The notes: generated by a model from the sequence alone, not told the origin. A stretch of 64,000 bases of DNA from Bin87 sp965220105 (GCA_965220105.1 OZ244811.1:2294001-2358000); one strand, 5' to 3'; positions 19,197-28,047 are shown, numbered from the stretch's first letter. Program-made: numbers and translations.

Positions 19197-20610
19197 ACCT
19201 CGACTTTGTACAAAAACTAGAAAAGTTATAAGGACAGGGTAAACTTGACCAAATCACGACAAGAGGTCAAGCATGCCTACCCTGCCCGCAGTCATTGTAA
19301 CCCTGCTGCTGCCCTTTGAGCATCTGTTCGACCGCAGGACCTGGCGCAAAGCCGAACTCCTGGTAGTGGGAGCGATCCTGTCTCCCGGCAAGCGCACAGT
19401 GTCCTCCGCGCTGAGCATCCTGGGGATTGGTCAGAACGGCGACTTCGCCATCTTTCACCAGGTGCTCAACCGGGCCCGCTGGCGGCCTGGGTGCGTCCAA
19501 CGAGCCGCTGGTGTTTGGCATCGACGAGACGGTGGAACGACGCTGGGGCCCAAAGATTGCGGCCAAGGGGAAGTACCGGGACCCGGTGCGTTCCACGGAC
19601 GACCAGGTGGTGATGACTCCCGGACTGCAATGGGTCAGCCTGATGTTGCTGACCCGCATCGGGTGGGCCGGTCGCCACTGGGCGTTGCCGTTCCTGACCG
19701 CGCTGGTGCCCTCGAACCGCTATGACTGGCTCAGGGGTCGTCGCCATAAGCGGTTCACCGACTACGCGCAGCAGATGCTGGACTGCCTGCGTCGGTGGCT
19801 GCCGGATCGGGACCTGGTGGTAGTCTGCGACGGCGGCTACGCCAAGCGCGACTTCCTGCTCCACTGCCAGAGCATGTCCAAGCCCATTGTCGTCATCACC
19901 AAACTGCGCAAAGACGCGTCCCTGTACCAGCCAGCGCCGCCGCGACGGCCTGGTCAGATCGGCCGGCCCCGCGTGGTCGGAGCGCGACTGCCCAGCCCCA
20001 CGGCGGTGCTGGACGATCCCGCCACCCCATGGATCCCCTGCCGCGCCACCACATCCGACGGCGCCGATCTCATGATCGAGCTGACCTCGGGCGTCGCGCT
20101 GTGGTACCGCGGAGGCTACCCGTCGGTTCACCTGCGCTGGGTCGTGATCAGGCACCTTGAGGAACCCCTGGGACCCCACGCTTTGCTATGCACTGATATC
20201 GAGGCCGACCCGCTGCAGATCGTGCAGTGGTATATGCTGCGCTGGCAGGTCGAGGTGACCTTTGAGGAACTGCGGGCTCACCTGGGCATGGAAACCCAGC
20301 GCCAGTGGTCCGAGCGTGCCATCGCCAGAACCACCCCAGCACTCTTTGGTTTGTTCAGCGTGGTGACCCTGGCGGCGGATGTCTTGATTGAACAACAGGG
20401 CGGCATATTGCCACGGACAACGGCATGGTATGCCAAAACCAACCCCACTTTCGCCGACGCCATTGCCCTGGTCCGACGGCACATCTGGGCACAGCAGGAA
20501 GCTTTTTCGCCCTCCGAGCTGGGGCCTGAACTGATAAAACTTCCGCGCGGAGTATACGGCAGGATGATCGACGCCCTCGCTTACGCTGCCTGATTGTACA
20601 AAGTCGAGGT
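19197..20610 (+). mobile_element. IS701-like insertion sequence
   Basis: ACCTCGACTTTGTACAA (19197-19213) and its exact complement (20594-20610) are the ends. The transposase inside is broken. It lies within an older relative whose ends are at 18147 and 20701. Confidence 0.75.
19273..20593 (+). pseudogene. IS701-like transposase with an internal deletion
   Basis: Compared with the intact relative at 61557-62918, the frame is normal to HQVLNRARW, then about 50 bases are missing (the stretch corresponding to SSRQAARILLALLLQHL), which shifts the frame. It resumes with EPLVFGIDETVERRWGPKIA, VVCDGGYAKRDFL and WYMLRWQVEVTFEELRAHLG. The deletion removes a helix before the first catalytic Asp (FGIDET). 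Confidence 0.85.
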
Positions 20611-20702
20611 TCAACTCCGACAGTTGAAAACCCCCAGCCGCAATTTACGCTCAACTCACCGACGTCCTCGCCTACACCACCCAAATGTACAAAGTCCAGC
20701 TC

Positions 20703-20792
20703 AGAAACTATCTCAAAACGCCCTTCGACAAGCTCAGGGTGAGCTTGTCGAAGGGCGCCGCCAAGAGCAAAGGCAGTTTTGAGATAGTTTCT
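20703..20792. mobile_element. 90-bp MITE-like palindrome at the end of the ubiA-like gene
   Basis: AGAAACTATCTCAAAAC (20703-20719) and its exact complement (20776-20792) form the ends. Inside is a second hairpin with CTTCGACAAGCTCAGG, a short repeat also present near 27482 and 54775. The right end supplies the stop codon of the ubiA-like gene (minus strand, 20791-20793). Confidence 0.55.
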
Positions 20793-21729
20793 AATTCAAT
20801 AACAACACCGCGGCGGCCACCGCCAGCCAGCAGATTATCGACGCCAGCAACGGCGCATCCCGCATCATCAGACGTTCCGGCGACTCGGCGTCATCGCTGT
20901 GGTTCAGCAGGTACAGGTACCGGAACAGCCCGAATATTACCGGCGGCGCGGTCAGCAGCATGGCATCGTTGGACGGCAGATTTTCCGCCTCCACCGTGTA
21001 CAGCGTGTAGCTCACCAGCGCCGCCGCTGCCGTCAGCGTGAGCAGCTGTCCGCCCAGGGGCGCGCCGTAGTGCTGCAACGTGGGCCGTTGCCCATCCGTG
21101 TCGTGGCCGGCCAGACGTGCCTCCGCGTATCGCCGTCCAATCACGATGAACAACGCCCCCGCCGCCGTCACCGCGTACAGCCAGGGAGACGGCGCCGCGC
21201 CCACCGCCACTGCGCCAGCCACTGCCCGCAGCACGTAACCACTGGCCACCAGCAGCACGTCCACCAAGGCCACCCGTTTCAGACCGCCCGAATAACCCAG
21301 ATTGACCGTCAGGTAGATTCCGCCCACCAGCAGCAACCACCAGCCCAGGTAGAACATGCCCATCAACCCGACTGCTCCCAGCAGCGCCGCCGTCGGCCAG
21401 GCCAACCCCGACGGCGCCGCTCCGGATGCAATCGGGCGCAGGCGTTTGACTGGGTGGGTCCGGTCGGCCTCCCGGTCCGCCAGATCGTTGACCAGGTAAA
21501 CCGCCGATGCCAAGGCGCAAAACGCTGCGAAGAGGGCCACCAGACGACCGATTTGGTGCCCCAGCGCTCCCAAATCGTCGGGCGACCATACCAGGTCTAC
21601 CGCGAATAAAAGCGGCAGGAAAACCAGCAGATTTTTAACCCACTGTAGGGGGCGCAGGGTTTTAATTAATCCGGTCAGCACGGCAATCCGGTCAACACGG
21701 TGATTCGTCGCTGGCGGGCACGGGCTCAC
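20791..21729 (-). CDS. UbiA-family prenyltransferase, decaprenyl-phosphate phosphoribosyltransferase-like
   Basis: A membrane protein of up to 312 residues with about eight or nine transmembrane segments. The first signature is YLVNDLADREADRTHPVKRLRP (NDxxDxxxD) and the second is GRRYAEARLAG. The opening LIKTLRPLQWVKNLLVFLPLLFA is typical of the branch that transfers phosphoribose to polyprenyl phosphate, the first step to decaprenyl-phosphoarabinose. The ATG at 21729 overlaps the upstream flippase gene by 38 bases. A GTG at 21681, just after that gene's stop, is an alternative start. Confidence 0.8.
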   Translation of the reverse strand: MSPCPPATNHRVDRIAVLTGLIKTLRPLQWVKNLLVFLPLLFAVDLVWSPDDLGALGHQIGRLVALFAAFCALASAVYLVNDLADREADRTHPVKRLRPIASGAAPSGLAWPTAALLGAVGLMGMFYLGWWLLLVGGIYLTVNLGYSGGLKRVALVDVLLVASGYVLRAVAGAVAVGAAPSPWLYAVTAAGALFIVIGRRYAEARLAGHDTDGQRPTLQHYGAPLGGQLLTLTAAAALVSYTLYTVEAENLPSNDAMLLTAPPVIFGLFRYLYLLNHSDDAESPERLMMRDAPLLASIICWLAVAAAVLLLN

Positions 21730-22663
21730 CGGCCATCCCGGATACGGCTGTCGATTGACGAATCCGGGTCAACCACAGCCACGCCAACAGCCCCACCAGC
21801 ACCGCCAGCCAGAGGGTGGCCAGCCGGGTTAGCAGCGTTGCCGCCGATGCCGCCGCCACCGATAGTCCCGCTTGCCTGAGCAGCGCCACCATGCTGCCCT
21901 CGAAACCGATGAGTCCCCCGGGCAGTGCGGTAATCGCCCCCACCAAAGCGGCTATCGCCGAGATGGGCAGCGCCAGCGCCAGGGTCAACGGCTCGTTCAA
22001 TCCGCGGGCAATCACCCAAAGGGCCAGACCTTCGGCAGCCCACGCCAGCCCGCCCAGGACGACGGCTGCCATCAACATCCTGGGCGCCATCAGCGTCCGC
22101 AATCCCGCCTGCGACTGGGACAGGGGCTCCCGCCACCGTCGCAATCCGGGCAGGTGCAGCAACGCCAGCCCAAATCTGGATGCGGCTACCAAGCCGAGGA
22201 CCAGACCGACGGCCAGTATGCTCCCAATCAGGATCCCGACCAGCGGCGGCAGCAACGCCAGGCCCACCAACGCCAGCAGCGCCACCGAAACCACATCGGT
22301 GAGCCGCTCCATCACCACCGCCGGGGCGGACCGGGTCACCGGCACACCGGCCTTTTCGCTGAGCCAGACGCCTTTGAGCAGTTCGCCGACCTTGCCCGGC
22401 GTGATCGACAAGGCCAGCCCGGCGGTGAATACGGATAAACTGATGGAGGCCGGCACCCGTATGTCCAGCGCCTTCAGGTACATCATCCAGCGGACGTAGC
22501 GCAGGGCATAATTGCAAATGGCCAACCCCGCCGCCGCGGCGAACCACCCCGGCGGGAATTGCGCCAGCGCCGCTCCCACCTGCCACACGTCCCCGTAGAC
22601 CAGCAGGGCGGCAAATACTCCCACCACCAGCAGGCCCAGCAACAGCCATCGGTTTCTGCTCAA
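21692..22663 (-). CDS. Flippase-like integral membrane protein (LPG synthase N-terminal/YbhN family)
   Basis: The 323 residues hold about eight transmembrane helices. Conserved pieces of the UPF0104/AglD-like family are visible: NYALRYVRWMMYLKAL, SITPGKVGELLKGVWL, VMERLTDVVSVALLA and ALPGGLIGFEGSMVALL. Members are thought to move or modify lipid-linked sugars. The neighbouring phosphoribosyl-lipid synthase homologue fits a role in polyprenyl-sugar traffic; this is inference. Confidence 0.78.
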   Translation of the reverse strand: MSRNRWLLLGLLVVGVFAALLVYGDVWQVGAALAQFPPGWFAAAAGLAICNYALRYVRWMMYLKALDIRVPASISLSVFTAGLALSITPGKVGELLKGVWLSEKAGVPVTRSAPAVVMERLTDVVSVALLALVGLALLPPLVGILIGSILAVGLVLGLVAASRFGLALLHLPGLRRWREPLSQSQAGLRTLMAPRMLMAAVVLGGLAWAAEGLALWVIARGLNEPLTLALALPISAIAALVGAITALPGGLIGFEGSMVALLRQAGLSVAAASAATLLTRLATLWLAVLVGLLAWLWLTRIRQSTAVSGMAGEPVPASDESPC

Positions 22664-22670
22664 CGCATTG

Positions 22671-23447
22671 CTACTCGACCGTTTCCGGCGGGTCTGCCGC
22701 CATCAGGTTTATTTGCGCCGCCAGGTAGCCCGCGCCGAACCCGTTGTCTATATTGACCACCGAAACGCCCGGCGCACACGCGTTCAGCATCCCGAGCAGC
22801 GCTGCCATACCGCCGAAACTGGCGCCATACCCTACGCTGGTCGGCACGGCGATGACCGGCGCAGCTACCAGGCCGGCTACCACGCTGGCCAGCGCTCCTT
22901 CCATGCCGGCAACCACCACTATGACCCGGCCCGTCCGGAGAATCTCCCGTTGCGACAGCAAACGGTGCAACCCGGCCACGCCCACGTCGTTGATCCGGCA
23001 AACACGGCTGCCCATCAGCTCCGCAGTCATGGCAGCTTCTTCCGCCACCGGCAAATCCGCCGTTCCGGCGGTAACGATGAGTACGCCGTCCACGGAAGGG
23101 GTTTTCCGATCCGCGGTGGATGCGACGATGCAGCGCGCCAGCGGGTTGTACTCGGCGTCGGACGACGTGGCCGCTACCGCCGCGTACGCCTCCGCCGACG
23201 CACGAGTCACCAGCACCGGGTGGCCCCGCCCCACCATGGCGGACACGATGCCGGCAATCTGCGCGGGGGTCTTGCCTTCGCCCAGCACAACCTCCGGCCA
23301 GCCGGTTCGCAAGGGGCGGTGGTGATCAACGCGGGCGTATCCCAGGTCCTGATAGGGCAAATCGCGGAGTTCGGCGGCGGCGGCGGCCACCGTCTCCTCA
23401 CCGTCCCGCACCCGTTCCAGCAAACGCCGCAGGGCAACGGAATCCAC
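22671..23447 (-). CDS. larB: Nickel-pincer cofactor biosynthesis protein LarB
   Basis: LarB carboxylates nicotinic acid adenine dinucleotide, the first step to the nickel-pincer cofactor of lactate racemase and relatives. The protein has the PurE-like (AIR carboxylase) C-terminal domain: DGVLIVTAGTADLPVAEEA, GSRVCRINDVGVAGLHRLL, VVAGMEGALASVVAGLV and PVIAVPTSVGYGASFGG. The frame is open further upstream, but GTG at 23447, two bases after the preceding stop, gives the expected length of 258 residues. larC and larE are not in the window. Confidence 0.88.
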   Translation of the reverse strand: MDSVALRRLLERVRDGEETVAAAAAELRDLPYQDLGYARVDHHRPLRTGWPEVVLGEGKTPAQIAGIVSAMVGRGHPVLVTRASAEAYAAVAATSSDAEYNPLARCIVASTADRKTPSVDGVLIVTAGTADLPVAEEAAMTAELMGSRVCRINDVGVAGLHRLLSQREILRTGRVIVVVAGMEGALASVVAGLVAAPVIAVPTSVGYGASFGGMAALLGMLNACAPGVSVVNIDNGFGAGYLAAQINLMAADPPETVE

Positions 23448-23449
23448 GG

Positions 23450-23830
23450 TTACCCCAGCTCCGGCGCCGTCGATGCCGCCGGTACCGTACTCTTCACCAG
23501 CCGGTACCATGCCCCGAGGGTCCCCATGGTCACCACATAGAATGAAAAGACCACCACCGCAAGCCACGTCAACACGACAAACCTGCCGGCCATGTCAACT
23601 GTGGACATCAGCGCGACGGCAATCAGAATCAGGATCAACGCCGAGGCAGCGCCGAGCCAGGCGCCGAAGGTTGCCGCGGCGGCCAAAGGCCGGGCCCCCC
23701 GGGTGTCCACGTATTTCATCCCGAAGTAGGCCCCGATGAAGGGCCCAAAGGGCGCCAGGAACAGTTGGGCGATGGGTATCACCGTGCACACCAGCATGGC
23801 AGCCAGTGCGGTGAGTAATCCTTTGGCCAT
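23450..23830 (-). CDS. Small integral membrane protein
   Basis: From ATG at 23830 the 126 residues form about four transmembrane segments: LLTALAAMLVCTVIPIAQLF, PLAAAATFGAWLGAASALIL and two more after MAGRFVVLTW. The longer open frame to 24094 has no membrane or domain character before this Met. It sits two bases before larB in the same direction. I do not recognise a functional family. Confidence 0.6.
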   Translation of the reverse strand: MAKGLLTALAAMLVCTVIPIAQLFLAPFGPFIGAYFGMKYVDTRGARPLAAAATFGAWLGAASALILILIAVALMSTVDMAGRFVVLTWLAVVVFSFYVVTMGTLGAWYRLVKSTVPAASTAPELG

Positions 23831-23940
23831 TTTGATGTCAGGCAATTGTAGGGCGGGTCCGCGTCGGCTCGGTTGCGTGGCTCGGAACGCTGGCGAAACA
23901 GTATAGCCGCTGCCGTCGGTCTTTGCATCGCGCCGGCCCA

Positions 23941-24060
23941 GGCGTAACTGTTCACGTTTGAGGGGACGGAATGGACTTTCAGAGGAAAATCCGTGCTTGG
24001 CTACCCCTCCACAAGAGGCCGGATAGCCTGCAGATCCCCTCAAGTCTGAACAGTTACGCC
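23941..24060. repeat. 120-bp element with about 26-bp imperfect inverted ends
   Basis: GGCGTAACTGTTCACGTTTG with AGGGGA following (23941-23967) matches, inverted, 24035-24060 (GGCGTAACTGTTCAGACTTG, AGGGGA). No gene lies inside. It is a MITE-like insertion between the membrane gene and the thioesterase gene. I see no target duplication. Confidence 0.5.
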
Positions 24061-24228
24061 CAGGCGACGACCAATTCCTCTCTGGCGGGGACAACGATTT
24101 TGGCGGGCAGTACGATGCTCCTGAGCTCCAGACCCTTGAGCCTCAGGTTGAGGTGAAAGCGTACCAACCCGATTCCCGGTATAATCCGCCAACCCAAAGC
24201 CACGGATCGTGTTGAGGAGAACCGCAGG

Positions 24229-24657
24229 ATGAGCGCAGATGAAAGGCCGGCCCACCAGGACGGCCCCTTCGCCGAACTGTTGGGCATAAGACCCGGCGTA
24301 TCCGCCGACGGAGTGGGAACCGCGTTCATGACCGTAGAGGAAAAACACCGGCAGCGCGCTGGTGTGGTGCAGGGTGGCATCCTGGTGGCTTTGGCAGACT
24401 ATGCCTTCTTCAGAGCTACCCGGTCGGTGTTAAAAGAAGGGGAACACGCCGCGACCATCGAACTCAAGCTCAACTTCCTGGCGCCGGCCAGAGAGGGCGA
24501 ATTAACGGCGCGCAGCACCATCAAAGGCCGCGGTGGGCGCATCGTGGTGGGCGATATGGAGATATTTGGCGAGGATGGCACGCTGATTGCCGCCGGAATC
24601 GGCACCAACATTACGGTATTCGATCGCCGTGTCACTCCAGAATCCGATTCAGGGTAA
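24229..24657 (+). CDS. PaaI/hotdog-fold thioesterase
   Basis: The 142-residue protein has the hotdog pattern of acyl-CoA thioesterases: AELLGIRPGVSADGVGTAFM, RAGVVQGGILVALADYAFF (with the VQGG turn and catalytic Asp), TIELKLNFLAPAREGEL and a C-terminal strand IAAGIGTNITVF. It would hydrolyse acyl- or aryl-CoA esters in the cytoplasm; the substrate is unknown. A TATAAT at 24180-24185 may be its -10 element. GAGGAGAACCGCAGG precedes the ATG. Confidence 0.85.
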   Translation: MSADERPAHQDGPFAELLGIRPGVSADGVGTAFMTVEEKHRQRAGVVQGGILVALADYAFFRATRSVLKEGEHAATIELKLNFLAPAREGELTARSTIKGRGGRIVVGDMEIFGEDGTLIAAGIGTNITVFDRRVTPESDSG

Positions 24658-24694
24658 TCCGGGGGCGGGTCCGGGCGTATTGTCGCCAGCACGG

Positions 24695-24723
24695 TTGGCA
24701 TCTCCCGGCGGAACGGGTATAAT
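24695..24723 (+). promoter_or_regulatory. Strong sigma-70 promoter of the Rrf2 gene
   Basis: TTGGCA (24695-24700), 17 bases, then a consensus TATAAT (24718-24723). The transcript would start about 17 bases before the TTG codon of the Rrf2 gene. Confidence 0.75.
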
Positions 24724-24746
24724 AGCCACATAACGGAGGTGTCGGT

Positions 24747-25217
24747 TTGCGCGTCCCCATGAGAGTAGATTACGGAGTCCGCGCCTTGGTCGAGTTGGCC
24801 ATGCACTACGGTGACGGGCCCGTACAGACCGCGTCCATCGCCTATCGCCAGGGTATTCCAGAACCATACCTGGAACGCCTGATGTCCACGCTGAACAAGA
24901 GCGGTTTCGTTCACAGCCGGCGCGGACCCCAGGGCGGCCATCTCCTTGCCCGCACGCCGTCGGACATCAACTTGTACGACATCATGCAGGAGCTGGACGG
25001 CAACTCCTCCCCGCTGGACTGCCTGACTCTGCCCACCGACTGCATGTTCGCCGATTCGTGCGCCCAGAAAGAGATTTGGCAAACCGTCGAGGATTCCATC
25101 CAGCAGGTATTGCAATCGACGACGTTGGACCACCTGGCCGAACGTCAGTCGGCCCTGATCAGCGAGTCCGACCGCCGGGATTCTTCCAGGTCGACCGAAT
25201 CCCCGGTTCCGGTCTAA
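24747..25217 (+). CDS. Rrf2-family transcriptional regulator
   Basis: The 156-residue protein has the Rrf2 winged-helix layout: MRVDYGVRALVELAMHYGDG, IPEPYLERLMSTLNKSGFVHSRRGPQGG. A Cys-rich loop follows (DCLTLPTDCMFADSC), the usual place of an Fe-S cluster in IscR/NsrR/RsrR proteins. The Cys spacing is C-7-C-6-C. The start is TTG at 24747, seven bases after GGAGG; the in-frame ATG at 24759 is an alternative. It precedes the moeB-cysM pair, so control of sulfur or Fe-S metabolism is plausible. Confidence 0.88.
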   Translation: MRVPMRVDYGVRALVELAMHYGDGPVQTASIAYRQGIPEPYLERLMSTLNKSGFVHSRRGPQGGHLLARTPSDINLYDIMQELDGNSSPLDCLTLPTDCMFADSCAQKEIWQTVEDSIQQVLQSTTLDHLAERQSALISESDRRDSSRSTESPVPV

Positions 25218-25299
25218 CGGGCGAAGCAACCACTACGGGAGCATTTCGACACCGGCGCGGTGGCGGGGCATCCTTCCGTCCGAGGCCGGCCCATTTTGC

Positions 25300-25329
25300 T
25301 TGACAACCTGGAAAATCCGGCGATACACT
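25300..25329 (+). promoter_or_regulatory. Candidate promoter and 216-base leader of moeB-cysM
   Basis: TTGACA (25300-25305) and TACACT (25324-25329) are 18 bases apart. About 210 bases of leader follow before moeB at 25546. I find no known riboswitch consensus in it. GGGAGGAATCCGAA precedes the moeB ATG. Confidence 0.5.
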
Positions 25330-25545
25330 GACGGCGAAATGTTGCCCCTGCAATTGCTACGTCGCACCCGCGCCTGTCCCTGCACATAGGGGCTGGCGGA
25401 CTAATTTTCAACCACGCCTGCGCCCAGCGAATGCTGCCGCCTTACGGTATTCGGGCGCGGGCTTTCGCTGTTTCAGAACTACCAGCCAGTCCATCGTTAT
25501 CGGCGCGCCCTCGGGGCATCGCCGCCTTATTGGGAGGAATCCGAA

Positions 25546-26394
25546 ATGGTCCAACCCCTACGCCTGACCCCAGACCAGGTCAAACGCTACAGCCGGCACA
25601 TCATCATGCAGGATGTGGGCAGCGCGGGCCAACGCAAGATGATGGAGTCCAGCGCGCTGATTATCGGGGCCGGCGGGCTGGGTTCCCCCTCCGCCGTTTA
25701 CCTGTCCCTGGCCGGCGTTGGCAAGCTGGGCATCGTCGACTTCGACGTCGTCGAGCTGTCCAATCTGCAACGGCAGATACTGCACCACACCCCCGACGTG
25801 GGACGACCCAAGGTGCAATCGGCCAAGGACAACATCCTGTCCTACAACCCGGAGATCGACGTGGTGCTCCACGAAACGTGGTTGACCTCGGAAAACGCCT
25901 TCGACATCATCGGCCAGTACGACATCGTCATCAACGGCGCCGATAATTTCGCCACCCGATACCTGGTGAACGATGCCTGCTACCTGCTGAACAAGCCGCT
26001 CATCGACGGCAGCATTCTCATCTTTGACGGCCAGGCAACCGTGTTCCTGCCCGGGCAGGGTTGCTATCGCTGCCTGTTCCCGGCCCCGCCGCCTCCCGGC
26101 ATGGTCCCCAATTGCGCCGAAGCCGGCGTCCTGGGAGCCCTCACCGGACTGGTCGGCTCCATCCAGGCCACCGAGGCCCTCAAGCACATCCTGGGAATTG
26201 GCGAGAGTCTGTCCTCCCGACTCCTGGTCATCGACGCGTTGAGCATGCAGTTCCGCGAGGTGCGATTGCGCCGCAACCCGGCCTGCCCGCTCTGCGGCGA
26301 CAACCCCACCGTCACCGAGCTAATCGATTACGAAGTATTCTGCGGCGTGGCCGAAATTCCGGAACCCGCCACCATCGGCGCCGGCGCCATCTGA
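25546..26394 (+). CDS. moeB: ThiF/MoeB-family adenylyltransferase
   Basis: The E1-like enzyme activates the C-terminal Gly-Gly of a ubiquitin-like sulfur carrier by adenylation. In 282 residues it shows RYSRHIIMQDVG at the start, the nucleotide loop GAGGLGSPSAVYL near 40, LSNLQRQILHH near 72, NGADNFATRYLVND and zinc ligands as CYRCLFP and CPLCGD. There is no rhodanese domain, so it is MoeB-type rather than MoeZ. It is followed by cysM after 58 bases. In actinobacteria this pairing serves CysO-dependent cysteine synthesis. Confidence 0.9.
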   Translation: MVQPLRLTPDQVKRYSRHIIMQDVGSAGQRKMMESSALIIGAGGLGSPSAVYLSLAGVGKLGIVDFDVVELSNLQRQILHHTPDVGRPKVQSAKDNILSYNPEIDVVLHETWLTSENAFDIIGQYDIVINGADNFATRYLVNDACYLLNKPLIDGSILIFDGQATVFLPGQGCYRCLFPAPPPPGMVPNCAEAGVLGALTGLVGSIQATEALKHILGIGESLSSRLLVIDALSMQFREVRLRRNPACPLCGDNPTVTELIDYEVFCGVAEIPEPATIGAGAI

Positions 26395-26452
26395 TCGTAA
26401 CCTTACCGAGCCTTACTCCGGATCGAGCCCGCACTCCGACGAGAACCCATCC

Positions 26453-27403
26453 ATGCCCACCAGGGGAACCTACAAGGGTATTCTGGCCACCATCGGCAAC
26501 ACGCCGCTGGTGGAACTGCAGAATATGTCCCCCAACCCCAACGTGCGCATCTACGCCAAGTTGGAGGGACAGAACCCCACCGGCAGCGTTAAGGACCGCA
26601 TCGGCCTCAAGATGATTGAACGCGCCGAGGCCGACGGCGAGATTACCCCGAATCGAACCATCCTGGAACCCACCTCGGGCAACACCGGCATCTCGCTGGC
26701 GATGGTCGGGCGAATCAAGGGCTACAAGGTCAAGGTGGTCATGCCCGAGAACGTCTCGGTAGAGCGGACCCAACTGCTGGAAGCCTATGGCGCCGAGATA
26801 GTCTATTCGGACGGTACTCTGGGCACCAACGGCAGCGTGGTCGTTGCTCAGGAAATGGTGGAGCAAAACCCCCACGACTACCTGATGCTCTACCAGTACG
26901 GCAACGACGGCAACCCGGACGCCCACTACGAGGGAACCGGTCAGGAAATCGTCGAAGACCTGCCTGACGTTGACGTGTTCGTGGCCGGACTGGGGACCGG
27001 GGGCACCCTGATGGGCAATGCCCGCCGCCTCAAGGAACACCGCAGCGACATCAAGGTGATCGCCGTAGCGCCCGAGCCCGACGACTTCATCTCGGGACTG
27101 CGCCGCCTGGAAGACGGATTCATCCCGCCCATCCTGGATATCAACCTGCTGGACAACCGATTGCTGGTCAATAGCTTCGATTCCTTCTACATGACCAAAG
27201 AGTTGATGGACAAAGAGGGGATCTTCGCCGGCATATCTTCCGGCTCAGTAATCGCCGGCGCCGTTAAATACGCCGAACGGCTGGATGGCGGCAACGTCGT
27301 CTGCCTGCTGGCTGACGGCGGCTGGAAGTATCTCAGCAGCCAACTCTGGACCAAGGATTACGAGACCCTGGCCAGGGAAGCCCAGGGCAAAATCTGGTGG
27401 TAG
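26453..27403 (+). CDS. cysM: PLP-dependent cysteine synthase, CysM (CysO-dependent type)
   Basis: The 316-residue protein has the PLP lysine in NPTGSVKDRIGLKM near 48, the phosphate-binding GTGGTLMGNARRL loop, and TSGNTGISLAM. The C-terminus DGGWKYLSSQLW resembles mycobacterial CysM, which uses O-phosphoserine and the thiocarboxylate of the carrier protein CysO. The adjacent MoeB, which would charge such a carrier, supports this. No cysO or mec gene lies next to it, so the carrier must be encoded elsewhere. Direct use of O-acetylserine and sulfide remains possible. Confidence 0.88.
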   Translation: MPTRGTYKGILATIGNTPLVELQNMSPNPNVRIYAKLEGQNPTGSVKDRIGLKMIERAEADGEITPNRTILEPTSGNTGISLAMVGRIKGYKVKVVMPENVSVERTQLLEAYGAEIVYSDGTLGTNGSVVVAQEMVEQNPHDYLMLYQYGNDGNPDAHYEGTGQEIVEDLPDVDVFVAGLGTGGTLMGNARRLKEHRSDIKVIAVAPEPDDFISGLRRLEDGFIPPILDINLLDNRLLVNSFDSFYMTKELMDKEGIFAGISSGSVIAGAVKYAERLDGGNVVCLLADGGWKYLSSQLWTKDYETLAREAQGKIWW

Positions 27404-27574
27404 CGGGTACTTTTCTCTCCACCAACCGCTCTCCCACCTCAGGCCTTTGCATAACGTTCCCATTGCGGGAGCGCAGGCGTTCGTCCTGAGCCTGTCGAAG
27501 GACGGGGCAACCCCGGTCCCGTAGCAGCGTGGCAACCTCGTTACCGTATCAACCAACGCTGTCGCCAAATCCCC

Positions 27575-27602
27575 TTGGGCCGCTACGATCCGAAAATAGA
27601 AT
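27575..27602 (+). promoter_or_regulatory. Candidate promoter upstream of the cobalamin riboswitch
   Basis: TTGGGC (27575-27580) and TAGAAT (27597-27602) are 16 bases apart, placing the transcript start about 75 bases before the riboswitch. The spacer 27404-27574 holds one short repeat (CTGAGCCTGTCGAAGG) and no gene. Confidence 0.35.
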
Positions 27603-27685
27603 GACCTCGATGAGCGAACGTCGGAGATTGACGGGGAGAGACGGGACTGATACCCTTGTGCCATTAACAACCGAATTAACGTGAA

Positions 27686-27913
27686 ATGCCTGCCGGTGGT
27701 TCGCAAGTCGTCGTCGGATTTGTCCGAGACGGGCGGCAAGCGTGCTGAAAAGGAAATCCGGTGTGAATCCGGTGCGGTCCCGCCACTGTAATTGGTGAGG
27801 CGCCCTCCGACTTGCGTCGATACTGACGCGGGTAACAAGCCACTGCCCAATATGGGTGGGAAGGCGGAGGGACGTCGCTCGTAACCATAAGCCAGGAGGC
27901 CTGCCGCAGGCAT
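27686..27913 (+). promoter_or_regulatory. Cobalamin (B12) riboswitch
   Basis: The conserved B12 box AGCCAGGAGGCCTGCC is at 27890-27905. The core has GGTGCGGTCCCGCCACTGTA at 27771-27790, and the GGGTGGGAAGGCGGAGGG segment lies between. ATGCCTGCC (27686-27694) pairs with GCAGGCAT (27906-27913) to close P1. A terminator follows 100 bases later, so B12 binding probably causes premature termination and shuts off the downstream HutX-like and cob genes. Confidence 0.95.
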
Positions 27914-28015
27914 CTTCTAGCTGCACTGCGCGGAAGAGTGAGCAGATTGCGGTCCCACCGTTGTCGATACCGACGACCGGCGCTGGCCGTTCCACCGTGG
28001 CCCCACGACCACTTA

Positions 28016-28047
28016 CCCGATTGCAGATGCAGCAATCGGGTTTTTTT
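28016..28047 (+). terminator. Riboswitch-controlled intrinsic terminator
   Basis: CCCGATTGC, a 7-base loop, GCAATCGGG and seven T form a textbook terminator about 100 bases after the riboswitch. The 250 bases to the next gene contain a possible second promoter (TTGCGT at 28183-28188, CATAAT at 28206-28211, spacer 17) that would escape B12 control. Confidence 0.92.

Larger units (their letters stand above)
18147..20701 (+). mobile_element. Remnant of an IS701-like element filled with later insertions
   Basis: AGCTGGACTTTGTACA (18147-18162) and its exact complement (20686-20701) are inverted repeats close to those of the IS701-like element nested inside (ACCTCGACTTTGTACAA). Little original DNA is left: 18163-18169, about 19128-19196 and 20611-20685. 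The last piece encodes QLTDVLAYTTQMYK, like the C-terminus of IS701 transposases (MIDALAYAA). Inside lie an IS427-type element, a MITE and a second IS701-like element. Confidence 0.6.

Noticed and set aside
25330..25545. Riboswitch in the moeB leader
   Set aside because: The leader is long but shows no SAM, TPP or molybdenum-cofactor consensus that I can recognise.
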